DNA of 64,000 bases from R-RK-3 sp963834945 (GTDB lineage Bacteria; Pseudomonadota; Alphaproteobacteria; Rhizobiales; Rhodomicrobiaceae): NCBI GenBank assembly GCA_963834945.1, contig CAWIDT010000005.1, forward strand, positions 62,001-126,000, read 5' to 3'. Position numbers and translations under genes: made by a program. Below the pieces are notes generated by a model. It saw only the letters and a program-made list of their open reading frames with translations, ran no database searches and was not told the DNA's origin. Positions 1-10,209 of the stretch are shown piece by piece; position 1 is the stretch's first letter; each line of letters opens with the position of its first letter.

Positions 1-110
1 TGAGCGACGAGTCACTGCTACTGGTATTTGCAAGTCATAAGGGGATTACCCCGCCTGAAATCGCGGCGGCGCGGCAAGCGCTGTCTCCCGACGTCGCGGC
101 ATGGGACTGA
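1..110 (+). CDS. 3' end of an unidentified upstream gene (partial)
   Basis: An open frame enters from the left edge (first full codon at base 3) and runs 35 codons to TGA at 108-110. Its last residues overlap the ATG of the next gene by 10 bases, the usual sign of translational coupling. The window opens with TG followed by AGC, so the missing base could make an ATG and the frame could be a complete very short ORF. The visible residues (SLLLVFASHKG, then an Ala-rich end) do not let me name a family. Confidence 0.3.
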   Translation, partial: SDESLLLVFASHKGITPPEIAAARQALSPDVAAWD

Positions 111-1042
111 CCCCGGTGGCGTCCCCTGTCCGGATCGGCATCGACCTTGGTGGCACCAAAACCGCCATCGCCGCGCTCGGCGAAGACGGAGCCGAGCTTT
201 ACGCCCGGCGTATTCCGACCCCGCGCGAGGACTATCACGCACAGATCGCGGCGGTCGGCACGCTGATCGAGAACGCCGAGCGCCAGCTTGGCTGCCCCGG
301 GCAGGCGACGATCGGGGTCGCGATGCCCGGCTCGATCTCGCCGCATAGCGGACGGGTGCAGAACGCCAATTCCACCTGGCTGAACGGCAAGCGCATCGAT
401 GCCGATTACACCGCGCATCTGGGCCGCCCGGTGCGCTTCGCCAATGATGCCAATTGCCTCGCCTTGTCCGAGGCAACGGACGGCTCGGCCCAAGGCGCGC
501 GCTCGGTGTTCTGTGTCATTCTGGGCACCGGCTGCGGCGGCGGACTGGTCCATGAGGGGCGTCTGGTCAACGGCCCGCGCGGCATTGGCGGCGAATGGGG
601 GCACAATCCCCTGCCCTGGCCCGAGGCGGATGAGTTGCCCGGCCCCGCCTGCTGGTGCGGCCTGCATGGCTGTATGGAAGCCTGGGTCTCCGGGCCGGGT
701 CTCTACAAAGACTATCTAGCCCGCGGCGGCGATGCGGCCCAGACGACGTCCACCGAGGACGTGGTGCGTCTTGCCGGCGGCGGCGATGCCGTTGCGGCGG
801 CCGCCCTCACCCGTCACACATCGCGTCTGGCGCGCGGGCTCGCCAGTGTCGTCAATATCTTCGATCCCGAGATCATCGTCCTGGGGGGCGGGCTGTCGAA
901 CCTGCCTTATCTTTATCGGCAACTGCCCGGCCTCATCGGGCCTTTCATCTTTGCCGACTATAAGGACATCCTCATTCGCCCTCCCAAGCATGGCGACGCC
1001 AGCGGCGTGCGCGGCGCCGCCCGGCTGTGGGACATGACCTGA
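101..1042 (+). CDS. ROK-family sugar kinase (fructokinase / N-acetylhexosamine kinase type)
   Basis: A 313-residue cytoplasmic kinase predicted to phosphorylate a hexose or N-acetylhexosamine with ATP. The N-terminal ATPase phosphate-loop motif DLGGTK is at residues 15-20. The catalytic-base motif NDAN is at 115-118 (Asp116), followed by the glycine-rich GTGCGGG at 142-148. The ROK zinc site is complete: His168 in GEWGHNP, then Cys184, Cys186 and Cys191 in CWCGLHGC. The length is normal for the family. The ATG at 101 overlaps the end of the upstream frame, so the two were probably co-transcribed. The substrate cannot be fixed from sequence; the GEWGHNPLPW motif is common to bacterial fructokinase-like (Mak) and N-acetylglucosamine kinase-like (NagK) members. 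Confidence 0.88.
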   Translation: MGLTPVASPVRIGIDLGGTKTAIAALGEDGAELYARRIPTPREDYHAQIAAVGTLIENAERQLGCPGQATIGVAMPGSISPHSGRVQNANSTWLNGKRIDADYTAHLGRPVRFANDANCLALSEATDGSAQGARSVFCVILGTGCGGGLVHEGRLVNGPRGIGGEWGHNPLPWPEADELPGPACWCGLHGCMEAWVSGPGLYKDYLARGGDAAQTTSTEDVVRLAGGGDAVAAAALTRHTSRLARGLASVVNIFDPEIIVLGGGLSNLPYLYRQLPGLIGPFIFADYKDILIRPPKHGDASGVRGAARLWDMT

Positions 1043-1212
1043 CCCGGAGCGTCTCTCTCCATTTTTCCAGCCCGGCAGGGCCAGATCGGCCACAATCGCG
1101 CCAGGAGCACTCGTCATGGACATCGAGTAGCACATTACGGCGCGCGTGATCCTCGATGCGCCGATCGCCATCGGCACCACATCAAACAGCGCGCGATGAC
1201 CGGTGGAACGGC

Positions 1213-1692
1213 TTACGCGGGTCGTCCGCGTTTGTCCGTCGCCCAGGCAAGAACCGACAAGATAAGCGCCACCAGAGCCGCGAGATTGAAGATCGCGCTC
1301 GCCGCGTGAGAATATTCCCACTGGCTGCGCAGCGTTTCCCAATCGGCGGGACGCTGCGTCCAGTTCGCCGTCGCGACATTGGCGGGGAAGGTGTAGATCC
1401 AAAAGATGGCCTGCGTCGCCGCGATGCACAGGAACGCCGCCGCGGCCCACATCATCGCGGCGCGCTCACCACGTAGGGCAAAGGTGAGCGCCAAGCTCGC
1501 CAGCAGCGCTCCGAAAACCACGATCCCCAGCAGCGCCCAGCCGCGATAGATCCCCTGCACGGTAAAATATTGGTCCTGCGGCAGCCCAATCTTATTGGTC
1601 AGCTCCAGGAGATGCGCCATCGTGGGAACGAGCGCGAGCGCGGCAAACAGGATGGCCAGGAAATAGAGGATGCGCTCAGTGCGCTCTTGCAT
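1213..1692 (-). CDS. Four-helix integral membrane protein, DUF1772-like
   Basis: A 159-residue protein with four predicted membrane helices, at about residues 8-27, 50-72, 80-100 and 130-150. Between helices 3 and 4 lies a soluble segment, NWTQRPADWETLRSQWEYSHA. The pattern of a Pro/Asn pair (FPAN), a W..LR..WE segment and a following His resembles the DUF1772 (anthrone oxygenase-like) membrane family, but the match is by eye only. It stands alone on the minus strand, 141 bases downstream of the HIT gene. No enzymatic function can be claimed. Confidence 0.6.
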   Translation of the reverse strand: MQERTERILYFLAILFAALALVPTMAHLLELTNKIGLPQDQYFTVQGIYRGWALLGIVVFGALLASLALTFALRGERAAMMWAAAAFLCIAATQAIFWIYTFPANVATANWTQRPADWETLRSQWEYSHAASAIFNLAALVALILSVLAWATDKRGRPA

Positions 1693-1833
1693 GAAATACC
1701 TCGTGCCCGTAGCGGGTTTGCTGCGTCTCCGACGCGAAGAATCGTGCCTTTATGGGAGCAAACGGCAGATTCACGGTTGGGTTCCGGGCGTGGACCCTCG
1801 TTTCAGCCTGCCGGCGCGATGAGGACGCCGCGC

Positions 1834-2307
1834 TCAGCCCGCCGCTGCGAGCGCATCGCCGAGCTTTTTAGCATGCTCCGTCAGCAGCGCGTTTTCGGCC
1901 TGGATGCCGGGCGGGCGCATCTCGACGCCCGCATGGCGCGGCAGCACATGGATGTGGGTGTGGAACACCACCTGGCCGCCTGCTTTCTCGGAAAATTGCG
2001 ATATCGAAATGCCGTCCGCTTTGAACGCGGTCATGGCGGCGCGCGCGACCTTCTGCGCTACGCCGATAATATGGGCGAGATCGTCCGGCGCGGCATCCAG
2101 AATGTTGCGCGACGGCGCTTTCGGCAAGACCAGCGCATGCCCATCGACGCGCGGCATGATGTCCATGAACACGAGGCTCTTGGCGTCCTCATACACCTTG
2201 TGGCAGGGCAACTCGCCGCGCAGGATCTTGGCGAAGATGTTGTCGGGATCGTAGGCAGGAGGACTGTCGGTCATGGGGCGAGCCGTTTCGTTGCTGTCTG
2301 CCGCCAT
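1834..2307 (-). CDS. HIT family nucleotide hydrolase
   Basis: A 157-residue histidine-triad protein, probably hydrolysing adenosine phosphoramidate or dinucleotide-type substrates in the cytoplasm. The signature FHTHIHVLP is at residues 115-123, giving the catalytic triad His116, His118 and His120; the N-terminal DNIFAKILRGE block is also typical. The ATG at 2307 would overlap the upstream TAA in a TAATG arrangement, but that TAA belongs to the shifted tail of the upstream gene. An internal Met at residue 12 is an alternative start. It is the last gene of a minus-strand operon (RidA, GDPD, DUF482, HIT). Confidence 0.93.
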   Translation of the reverse strand: MAADSNETARPMTDSPPAYDPDNIFAKILRGELPCHKVYEDAKSLVFMDIMPRVDGHALVLPKAPSRNILDAAPDDLAHIIGVAQKVARAAMTAFKADGISISQFSEKAGGQVVFHTHIHVLPRHAGVEMRPPGIQAENALLTEHAKKLGDALAAAG

Positions 2308-2329
2308 TAAAAGCGCATCGCGTTAGCGG

Positions 2330-3518
2330 TCAAGCCTCGCCCGCGCCTTCGCCCGTCTTCTTGAACGGCGCGAGGTCGGTGAGCAGCGCGCGCCTCCTCG
2401 GCCACGGCACAGCGTTCCTGCTCCAGAAACGCCGCGACCGCGCGCCGCAATCCGGAATGCGCCAGATAATGCAGGCTGTAGGTGATGTGCGGAAGATAGC
2501 CGCGCGCCAGCTTGTGCTCGCCCTGCGCGCCTGCCTCGACGCGCGCCAGGCCATGCGCGATGGCATAGTCGATGGCCTGATAATAGCAGGTCTCGAAATG
2601 CAGGAACGGGTGATGCTCGATCGCGCCCCAATAGCGGCCGTAAAGCGCATCGCCGCCGATGAAATTCAGCGCGCCCGCAATCATCCGGCCGGCGCGGCGG
2701 CACATGATCAGCAGCACCTGCTCCGGCATCCGCTCGCCGATGAGGCTGAAGAACCGCCGGTTGAGATAGGGCGTCCCCCATTTGCGGTTGCCGGTGTCCT
2801 GATAGAATTCGAAGAAGGCGTCCCAATGCGCCTCGGTCAGATCCGCGCCCACAATATGCTCGACCGCGATGCCGTGGCTGAGCGCTTCGCGGCGCTCCTT
2901 CTTCAGCGCCTTGCGTTTGCGGGAGGCGAGCGCGCCTAGGAAATCGTCGAAAGTGGCATAGCCCGCATTCAGCCAATGGAACTGCTGATCGGTGCGTTGC
3001 AGGAAACGGGCGCCGCCGTGCCTCACCCATTCCTCCTCCGGCAGGAATGTCAGATGCAGCGAGGACGCCTTGTGCAGATCGACGAGTTGCAGCGCGCCGC
3101 TCAGCAGCGCCTGCTCGACGCCTGCCGCGTCCGGCCCTGGCGCGGCAAGCAGCCGCCCGCCGGTCACTGGCGTGAACGGCACGCAGGATTGCAATTTGGG
3201 GTAATAGCGGCCGCCGGCGCGCTCATAGGCGTCCGCCCAGCCATGATCGAAAACATATTCGCCCCGGCTGTGCGACTTCAGATAAAGCGGCATGACGCCC
3301 TTAAGGCCGCCGCCCTCGTTTTCGATCACGAGATGCTGCGGCCGCCAGCCGCGGCGCGCGCCGACGCAGCCGCTTTCCTCCAGCGCCTGCAGAAAGGCAT
3401 GCGACAGAAACGGGTTATATCGCCCCGCATCCGGATTGGCGCAGGCGTCCCAGTCCGCGGGCGCGATGTCGCGCATGGCGTCCTTCACGCGAATGGTAAT
3501 GTTCTGCCCGTCGCTCAT
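2330..3518 (-). CDS. DUF482 / GNAT-fold protein (peptidogalycan biosynthesis family), frameshifted near the C terminus
   Basis: A roughly 395-residue member of the DUF482 family, which has a FemAB/GNAT-like acyltransferase fold and unknown substrate. Diagnostic blocks are the Lys/Arg-rich RKALKKERREA, then GALNFIGGDALYGRYWGA, LHFETCYYQAIDYAI and EAGAQGEHKLARGY. In the main frame the protein would run to TAA at 2307 with an implausible Arg-rich tail. The other frame gives the expected ending LLTDLAPFKK and stops at 2330. The shift lies near 2396 in a run of alternating GC, where two bases are missing or one is extra. The gene is 12 bases from the glycerophosphodiesterase gene and belongs to the same operon. 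Confidence 0.85.
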
Positions 3519-3530
3519 TCGGCACTCTGT

Positions 3531-4289
3531 TCACCGCGGCCATTCGTCAGGCGATGGCCGGAACCCCTCGAAAATCATCGCATCGGCGAATAGCCGCGCC
3601 TTTCTGCGATCTTCCGCCGTGCGCACCGTCCAGGTGATAATCGGCAAATGCGGAAAATGGCGGCGGAGCACGGGGCCGATCAGCGCAAGGCCGTCTACCT
3701 GATAGGTCAGAAAATCGGGTTTCACGAGCGGGATGTCCAGCATGTGCGTCAAGCGGAAGCGGTCGAGTGTGGAAAGCCCGGACGCGGCGCCTTTCATGAA
3801 GTTGGTCGAGGACAGCCCGCGCGGCACATGCGGGGCCAAGTGCCGCATCGCCGACACCGAGCCCGGATCGAAGGACATGACGCTCATCGGACCGCGATAG
3901 CTCGCCAAATCCCGCGCGATACGCTGCTCTAGGCGGCGATCGGTGCCGCCGGGGCTTTTGATTTCGAGGTAGAGCGGCACGCGGCCGTCCACCAGACGCA
4001 GGAAGTCGGCCAGGGTGAGAATGCGATCCGAGGTGTTTCGCATCCGAATCCGGCTCAGCTCTTGCTGGTCGAGCGCGGCAACGGCGCCCTTCGCCTCGGT
4101 CAGCCGCTCAAGGGCCTCATCGTGGAAGATGACCGGCTCGCCGCCCGCCGCCGCCTGAATGTCGGTTTCGATGCCGTAGCCGCCCGCGATGGCCGCACGA
4201 AACGCCGAAGCGGTGTTTTCGATGATGCCGCGCCGCGCATCATGCAGGCCACGATGCGCAATGGTCCGGCCTGGAGAAAAGCAGCTCAT
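3531..4289 (-). CDS. Glycerophosphodiester phosphodiesterase (GDPD family)
   Basis: A 252-residue enzyme predicted to hydrolyse glycerophosphodiesters to glycerol 3-phosphate and an alcohol. The TIM-barrel metal and catalytic motifs are all visible: AHRG (His12, Arg13), the glutamate of ENT (Glu25), ETD (Glu41, Asp43) and the second catalytic histidine in FHDEALERLT (His56). LEIK and TWTV strands follow later in the protein. No signal peptide is seen, so a cytoplasmic UgpQ-like form is likely. It sits 9 bases after ridA and 12 bases before the DUF482 gene, forming an operon that may handle phospholipid or envelope turnover (inference from context). Confidence 0.92.
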   Translation of the reverse strand: MSCFSPGRTIAHRGLHDARRGIIENTASAFRAAIAGGYGIETDIQAAAGGEPVIFHDEALERLTEAKGAVAALDQQELSRIRMRNTSDRILTLADFLRLVDGRVPLYLEIKSPGGTDRRLEQRIARDLASYRGPMSVMSFDPGSVSAMRHLAPHVPRGLSSTNFMKGAASGLSTLDRFRLTHMLDIPLVKPDFLTYQVDGLALIGPVLRRHFPHLPIITWTVRTAEDRRKARLFADAMIFEGFRPSPDEWPR

Positions 4290-4298
4290 GCGCCGCGC

Positions 4299-4763
4299 TC
4301 AGGCCAGCGCGAAGATCGCATCGACTTCCACCGCGAAGCCGAAGGGCAGGCTCGCCACGCCGATCGCCGAGCGCGTATGCCTCCCGCGATCGCCGAGCAC
4401 CGCGATGAGCAGATCGGAAGCGCCGTTGATGACCTGGGGGTGCTCGCCGAATTCGGCCGTGGCGTTGACGAAACCCGTCAGCCGCAAACCTTGCGCGATG
4501 CGGTCGAGGGATCCCAGCGCAGCCTTGGCCTGCGCCAGCAGGTTGAGGCAGGCCAGTTCAGCCGCTTTTTTTCCGTCCGCGACGGGCAAATCGGCGCCCA
4601 GCCGTCCCTTGTAGCCGCCGCCGTCGGCTCGGCGCGATAGTTGGCCGGCGATGAACAACTGCCCGCCGGACACCACGAACGGCACGTAATTCGCCGCCGG
4701 AAGGGGCGCCTCCGGCAATGTGAGACCCAGTGCTTTGAGGCGAGCGTCGCTTTGGTCGGACAT
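4299..4763 (-). CDS. RidA/YjgF/UK114-family protein
   Basis: A 154-residue RidA-superfamily protein. The family includes enamine/imine deaminases that remove reactive intermediates from PLP enzymes. The central IAGQLSR segment, the AELACLNLLAQAKAALGSLD helix and the terminal HTRSAIGVASLPFG block are present, with the conserved Arg at about position 131. At about 154 residues it is longer than classic RidA (about 128) and matches the longer subgroup that often accompanies GDPD genes. It is the first gene of the minus-strand operon. True deaminase activity is inferred from family, not proven. Confidence 0.9.
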   Translation of the reverse strand: MSDQSDARLKALGLTLPEAPLPAANYVPFVVSGGQLFIAGQLSRRADGGGYKGRLGADLPVADGKKAAELACLNLLAQAKAALGSLDRIAQGLRLTGFVNATAEFGEHPQVINGASDLLIAVLGDRGRHTRSAIGVASLPFGFAVEVDAIFALA

Positions 4764-4959
4764 CGATGGCCTTTCGTTTGATTTGCTGGTGTTTTAGCAG
4801 CCGCGGCGGCCGAAAAGAAGCCGCGAACATATAACAGTTGCGCGACTTCAGCATCGGCCTCAGAAACGATGTTGCCATTTCGGCCGCGATGCGCTGTGCT
4901 AGGCGGTGAAAACCGTACCGGGCGTGCGGCTCGTCGGCGTGTCAACGTTATGAGTGACG

Positions 4960-5820
4960 ATGAAGAAACTCTGCCTCGGGGCCGCAGCGGCCGCCAGCCT
5001 CCTCCTTTCGGTGCCGGAAGCCTATGCGGTGCCTCCGGCTCCAGCCGTGGACCTGGCGCCGCACCGGGCTATCTATGACATGAGCCTGCGCACGGCCGTT
5101 GACGGATCGAACGTATCCGACGTCCGGGGACGTCTCGTCTTTGATTTCGGCGGATCGCCTTGCTCGGGCTATTCGCTGAAATCGCGGATGGTGACGGCGG
5201 TCGTCGACCGGGATGGGAAGGAGACGCTGACCGATCTCCGTTCCTCCACCTGGGAGCAGGCGGCGGGCTCGAAATTCCGCTTCAACAGCTCGCAATATGT
5301 CGACAGCCGGCTCAGCGACCAGGTGATAGGAACCGCCGAACGCCAGCCGGCCGGCGCCGTCGATGTGGTTCTCGACAAGCCGAACCGGCACAAGGTGAAG
5401 CTGGACGGCCAGCCGCTCTTCCCGACGCAGCATTCCGTCGCGGTTCTCGAAGCGGCCCGGCACGGGGTCGGTACCGTCCAGGCCGATATCTATGACGGCT
5501 CCGAAAAGGGCGACAAGCTCTACGAGACGACCACGGTGATCGGCAAGCCCGTTGCGCCTGGCCACCATACGCTTGAAAGCGTCGCGAATGCGGAGAAGCT
5601 GGATGAGATGGTCTCCTGGCCGGTGACCATCAGCTATTTTGAGCACGCTCCGGGTTCGGGCAAGGACGAAGGCCTGCCCGCTTATGAGCTGTCGTTCCGG
5701 CTGTTCGCCAATGGCGTGAGCCGCGATCTGCTCATCGACTATGGCAGCTTCTCGATCAAGGGCGTGCTCAGCCGCATCGACTTCCGCGAGCCGACCGAAT
5801 GCGCGCCGAAGAAGAAGTAG
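4960..5820 (+). CDS. eipB: EipB-like cell-envelope integrity protein (DUF1849)
   Basis: An exported protein of about 286 residues. GTG at 4954 and ATG at 4960 are both possible starts; the ATG gives a textbook signal peptide beginning MKKLCLG and ending near AYA, followed by a Pro/Ala linker. The mature part opens with the family sequence HRAIYDMSL. Two cysteines lie at about positions 68 (GGSPCSGY) and 281 (TECAP), matching the paired cysteines that form the disulfide in Brucella EipB. It should act in the periplasm in envelope homeostasis. It is monocistronic and divergent from ridA. Confidence 0.88.
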   Translation: MKKLCLGAAAAASLLLSVPEAYAVPPAPAVDLAPHRAIYDMSLRTAVDGSNVSDVRGRLVFDFGGSPCSGYSLKSRMVTAVVDRDGKETLTDLRSSTWEQAAGSKFRFNSSQYVDSRLSDQVIGTAERQPAGAVDVVLDKPNRHKVKLDGQPLFPTQHSVAVLEAARHGVGTVQADIYDGSEKGDKLYETTTVIGKPVAPGHHTLESVANAEKLDEMVSWPVTISYFEHAPGSGKDEGLPAYELSFRLFANGVSRDLLIDYGSFSIKGVLSRIDFREPTECAPKKK

Positions 5821-6060
5821 CGCCGCGCCGCAGGCATATGTCGCGGTTCGGCTATTTGCACTGCGGGGCTCGCTCATATGCGATTGGATCCCGGATCATC
5901 CTGGCGGCCGTCCGGGACGACGACCCGATTAAGCAATCTCCGTCGCCTGGCCTTGAGCCGGGGACCACTCGTCTCGCCGCTGGGAAAAGCTTGCGCACGG
6001 GGTCGGCGGATGGGCGTCCGCCAACGACACAATCACCGCCGCGCCGCTATCGATGCCCTA

Positions 6061-7576
6061 CTATTCAAGGGACACCGCGACGAAATTCATCTCGCCTTGA
6101 TGGTCGGCCACCAGCAGCAGCGCGCTCTTGCGCTTCAGCTTGCGCAGCGCATCGAGCCGGGCATTGAGCTCGCTCGGCGATTTGACCTTCTCATGCGTGA
6201 CTTCGACGACCACATCGCCCGGTTTCACCTCCGTCTCGGCAACCGGGCTCTCCGGATCGACCTCGGTGATGACGACGCCTTCCACCGCGCGCTCGATGCC
6301 GTAGCGTGACCGCAGCTCATCGCTCATTTCCGCGAAGGTGAGGCCCAGCGAGGATTTTTTGCGCGGCGTCTCCACCGGATCGTCTTTCTTTTCCGGCGTA
6401 TCGGCGGCCGGCTTTGCCTCTTCCTCCAGGCGGCCGACCTTCACCTTTGTCGTTTTGCGTTCGCCGTTGCGCAGGAAGACCACCTCGACCTCCTTGTCGA
6501 TCGGGGTCTGCGCCACCAGCTTGGGCAGTTGCCGCATCGCGGTCACGTCCTGGCCATCGAAGCTGAGCACGACGTCGCTCACCTCGATGCCCGCCGCCGC
6601 CGCCGGTCCGTCGGGCGTGACGAACGCGATCAGCGCGCCGCCCGCATGCGGCAGGCCAAGGCTTTCGGCAATCTCGCTGGTCACCGTCTGAATACGCACG
6701 CCGAGCCAGCCGCGCCGCGTCTCCCCGAATTGCGCGCAACTGTCCCAAAACCTGGGATGCGGTGCTGGAGGGAACCGCGAAGCCGATACCGATCGAGCCG
6801 CCGGTGGGAGAGATGATCGCTGTATTGATGCCGATGACCTCGCCGTCCATGTTGAACAGCGGACCGCCGGAATTGCCGCGATTGATCGCCGCGTCGGTTT
6901 GCAGGAATTCGTCGTAAAGACCGGAATTGATGTCGCGCCGCGTGGCGGAAATCACGCCGACCGTGACGGTGCCGCCAAGGCCGAACGGGTTGCCGATCGC
7001 CATCACCCAGTCGCCGACGCGCATTTTCGAGCTGTCGCCGAATTTCACCGAGGTCAGCGGCTCCTTCGGCTCGACGCGCAGCAGCGCCAGATCGGTCTTG
7101 GCATCGCGGCCGACCACCTCGGCGACCTTCAGCTTGGTGCCGTCGGTGAGGATGGCGGTGATCTCGTCGGCGCCTTCGATGACGTGGTTGTTCGTCACGA
7201 TAAAGCCCTTGGGATCGATGATGAAGCCCGACCCCAGCGAGTTGGCCCGCTGCCCGCCGCCGCGTTCCTCCTTATCGAAGAAATCCTGGAAGAACTCCTC
7301 GAACGGCGAGCCCTTGGGCACCTCCGGAATGGGGACTTCCTTGGTGTCCTTCATTTTCTGCGTCGTCGAGATGTTGACCACAGCGTTCTGCAACCCGGCG
7401 GCGATATCGGCTACGGATGCCGGGCCCCGGCTTTGTGCCTGCGCCTCAATGGCGGGCAATGTCCCAAGGCCGAGAAAGACGAGCGCGACGAATGCGGCGG
7501 CCCGCCGGAAAACAGATGCGACCGAGCCCGCCGCCTGTCCGGGCCGACGGTTGCGCAACGCAAAACCTGTTGCCAT
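6061..7576 (-). CDS. degP: Do/DegP-type periplasmic serine protease, one frameshift
   Basis: A periplasmic protease and chaperone that degrades misfolded envelope proteins. A long basic N terminus leads into a signal sequence ending near residue 48. The trypsin-like domain has His131 (TNNHV), Asp162 (KTDLAL) and Ser236 (GNSGGPL), and two PDZ domains follow. The frame breaks near 6733, just after the protease domain (VLGQL). The second frame continues with PDZ1 (GGALIAFVTPDGPA) and PDZ2 (GVVITEVDPESP) to TAA at 6061. Dropping one base at a GCGCGC run gives a protein of 504 residues, normal for the family. It is the last gene of the conserved hflK-hflC-DUF2065-degP cluster. Confidence 0.95.
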
Positions 7577-7723
7577 GTGCTATTCCTATCTCGCGGCGCT
7601 TCATGCTGAGCCCGCAACCTTCACGTCAGCGCATTCTAGTTGAAAGCGGCGCCGTCTTGGAACGGTAAATCGGTCCTGCGGCGACACAGCCAATTTGTGA
7701 TCCGTACGCGCCGCCGGCCACGG

Positions 7724-7909
7724 CTAATATCGCGACAGCCAAACCACCAGCACGCCAAGGGCGACGGCGACAGCGCCGCCGGTCCGCAATTGCTGCTCCG
7801 GCGTCGAGGCTGCCAATTGAAGCAGGCGAACGGCAAGGCGAGGTGCGAGGGACCAAAGCAGTCCCTCGATCACCAGCACCAACCCGACACCGACGAGAAA
7901 GTCATTCAT
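7724..7909 (-). CDS. DUF2065 small membrane protein
   Basis: A 61-residue protein of two membrane helices (about residues 4-24 and 43-60). Its ATG overlaps the hflC stop as ATGA. DUF2065 proteins characteristically sit between hflC and degP in Alphaproteobacteria, and the position here is exact, which supports a real gene and a role in inner-membrane protein quality control (inference from context). No catalytic residues are visible. Confidence 0.9.
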   Translation of the reverse strand: MNDFLVGVGLVLVIEGLLWSLAPRLAVRLLQLAASTPEQQLRTGGAVAVALGVLVVWLSRY

Positions 7910-8848
7910 CGCGTCGCTTGGGCGGAAGTCGGCGAGGGCGAGGCCGGAACATTCGGCGTGGCCGGCTGCGCCGCCGGAAGCTCTCCGCTCGGATTGTTGA
8001 AGTACCGGAAGAACTCCGTGGTCGGCGAGATGATCAGCCGGGTGTCGCTGGCTTTCAGCCCTTCCTCATAGGCCTGCATCGACCGGTAGAAGGCGAAGAA
8101 ATCCGGGTCCTTGCTGAATGCCGCCGCATAGATGCGGTTCCGCTCGGCGTCACCCTCGCCTCGCAGACGCTCCGAATCCCGGTTTGCATCCGCGATCAGC
8201 ACGGTGACACCGCGGTCGGCGGTCGCCTTGATGCGCTTGGACTGCTCGTTGCCCTGCGCGCGGATCTCGGCCGCTTCGCGCTCACGCTCGGTCTTCATGC
8301 GTTCGTAGATGGCCTGGCTGTTCGCCTCGGGCAGATCGGCGCGCTTGATACGGACATCGACGATCTCGATGCCGAAATCCTTGACCTCGCCGTTCACCCG
8401 CTCGGCGATCTGGTGCATCAGCGCTTCGCGCTTATCCTTCACCACGTCGATGAAGGTGCTGCCGCCGAGTACGCTGCGCATCGCAGCATCCATGACGTTG
8501 TCGATCCGGGCATGGGCGCCCGCCTCGTCGGTGACCGATTGGAAGAACAGCAGCGGGTCGATGATCTTGTAGCGCGCGAAGGCATCGACCACGAGACGCT
8601 TCTGATCGGAGGCCGTGACTTCCTTGGAGGAGATTTCGACGTCGAGAATACGCTTGTCGAAAAATTCCACCGTCTGCACGACAGGCGTCTTCCAATACAA
8701 TCCCGGCTTGGTGACAACGCGCTTGGGATTGCCGAATTCGAGAACCAGCGCCGTCTGCGTCTGATGCACGATGATAATAGGCGTTATAGGCCAAAAACAG
8801 CGCCGCGCCCGCGATGATGATGAACACCAATAAAGCTGTATTCCTCAT
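7906..8848 (-). CDS. hflC: HflC, SPFH-domain regulator of FtsH, one frameshift
   Basis: The partner of HflK in the membrane complex that surrounds and modulates the FtsH protease. The N-terminal membrane helix (LLVFIIIAGAALFLAYNAYY) is in one frame. The SPFH domain, from VHQTQTALVLEFG onward, is in the next. The break is at about 8778, where one extra base (or two missing) separates AYNAYY from the expected IVHQTQ. The restored length is about 313 residues, as expected. The start is ATG at 8848, overlapping the hflK stop as TGATG (a GTG three bases earlier is possible). The stop overlaps DUF2065. Confidence 0.94.
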
Positions 8849-9978
8849 CACTGGCCTCCATTCGTGCGCTGCGGCTGCGAGCGGTTCAGCTCGTTGAGCG
8901 GCAGGTAGGGCACCACACCCGTCCCCTGGCCGCTATTGTCGATGATGATCTTCTCCGTGCCGCCGAAGATGCGCTCCATGGTTTCCAGGAACATCCGCTT
9001 GCGGGTGACGTCCGGCGCCTTGATATATTCCTCGTAGACTTTGAGGAAGCGGTCGGTCCGCCCGGTCGCTTCGGCCACCGTCTGTTGCTTGTAGGCTTCG
9101 GCGCCTTGCAGAATGCGCTGCGAATCGCCTCGCGCCTCGGGCACCACCCGGTTGGCATAGGCGTCGGCTTCGTTCTGCAGCCGCTCATTGTCTGCCCGCG
9201 CGGCCTGGACGTCGCGGAAGGCGGCGATCACTTCGGACGGCGGGTCGACCTTCTGCATCTGCACCTGGGTAACCTCGATCCCGGCATTATAGTGGTCGAG
9301 CGTTTTCTGCATCAGCGCGCGAACCGATTCCTCGGTTTCGTGCCGGCTGCGGGTCAGGATCGGCTGAATGTTGTTCTGCCCGACGATCTCGCGCATGGCG
9401 CTTTCGGCAACGTCCTTGACCGTCCCTTCCGGGTTCTGAATGTTGAACTCGAAAGCCGGGGCGTCCTTGATGCGCCAAAGCACGACGAAATCGACGTCGA
9501 TGATGTTCTCATCGCCCGTCAGCATCAGGCTTTCTTCCGGCACGTCGCGCACCACGCTGGTGGGCGTCGTCCCGAACACGCTCGATCCGATCGAGGCGCG
9601 CAGGCCGACCTCGACCCGATTGACGTTGGTGACCGCCGGCAGATAGACCTGCTCGATCGGATAGGGCCAGCGGAATTTCAGCCCCGGCGTCAAGGTCCGG
9701 TCCAGCGCGCCGAAGCGCAGCACCACGCCCTGCTGATTGGGCTGTACGCTGACCGTGAAGGAGTAAAACCCGACCACGGCTACGACCACGAGCAGGATCA
9801 GCGCCAAAAAGCCGCCGCCAAGACCGCCGCCCGGCATCGCCTGTTTCAGGCGGTCCTGACTGCGCTTCAAAATCTCTTCCAGGTCGGGAGACTGGCCACC
9901 ACCGGACGGACCTGGACCCCAGGGACCCCCGCCGCCTTTCCAGCCGCCCCCACCGCCATTCTGACTACTCCAGGGCAT
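8848..9978 (-). CDS. hflK: HflK, SPFH-domain regulator of FtsH
   Basis: An intact 376-residue HflK. A Gly/Trp-rich cytosolic N terminus (residues 1-35) precedes a single membrane helix at about 53-75. The SPFH/Band 7 domain follows (VQPNQQGVVLRFG), then an Ala/Glu-rich coiled-coil segment with the conserved GDSQRILQGAEAYK. It forms the HflKC complex with the downstream gene. Translational coupling is indicated by the TGATG overlap. It is first in the hflK-hflC-DUF2065-degP transcription unit; a 231-base spacer separates it from folA. Confidence 0.96.
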   Translation of the reverse strand: MPWSSQNGGGGGWKGGGGPWGPGPSGGGQSPDLEEILKRSQDRLKQAMPGGGLGGGFLALILLVVVAVVGFYSFTVSVQPNQQGVVLRFGALDRTLTPGLKFRWPYPIEQVYLPAVTNVNRVEVGLRASIGSSVFGTTPTSVVRDVPEESLMLTGDENIIDVDFVVLWRIKDAPAFEFNIQNPEGTVKDVAESAMREIVGQNNIQPILTRSRHETEESVRALMQKTLDHYNAGIEVTQVQMQKVDPPSEVIAAFRDVQAARADNERLQNEADAYANRVVPEARGDSQRILQGAEAYKQQTVAEATGRTDRFLKVYEEYIKAPDVTRKRMFLETMERIFGGTEKIIIDNSGQGTGVVPYLPLNELNRSQPQRTNGGQ

Positions 9979-10209
9979 ATAATTCGTCCTTCACCGCTCT
10001 CATCCCGAGGCGACATCCTCGCCGAGTGCGGTTAACACAGGGTTGCGATTGGTTTCAAAGTGAGAAGATTGGGCCGATGCACAAGGCGATCGCCGCGCAT
10101 GTGATGCGGCGGCATTAACGCACAAGCCTGTCTGAAATAATTCCGGCACAAGGAAACTCAGCTTCAAGAGAAGCCCTCATATGGCGTGTGCGCGAAGAGG
10201 CGTCAACGT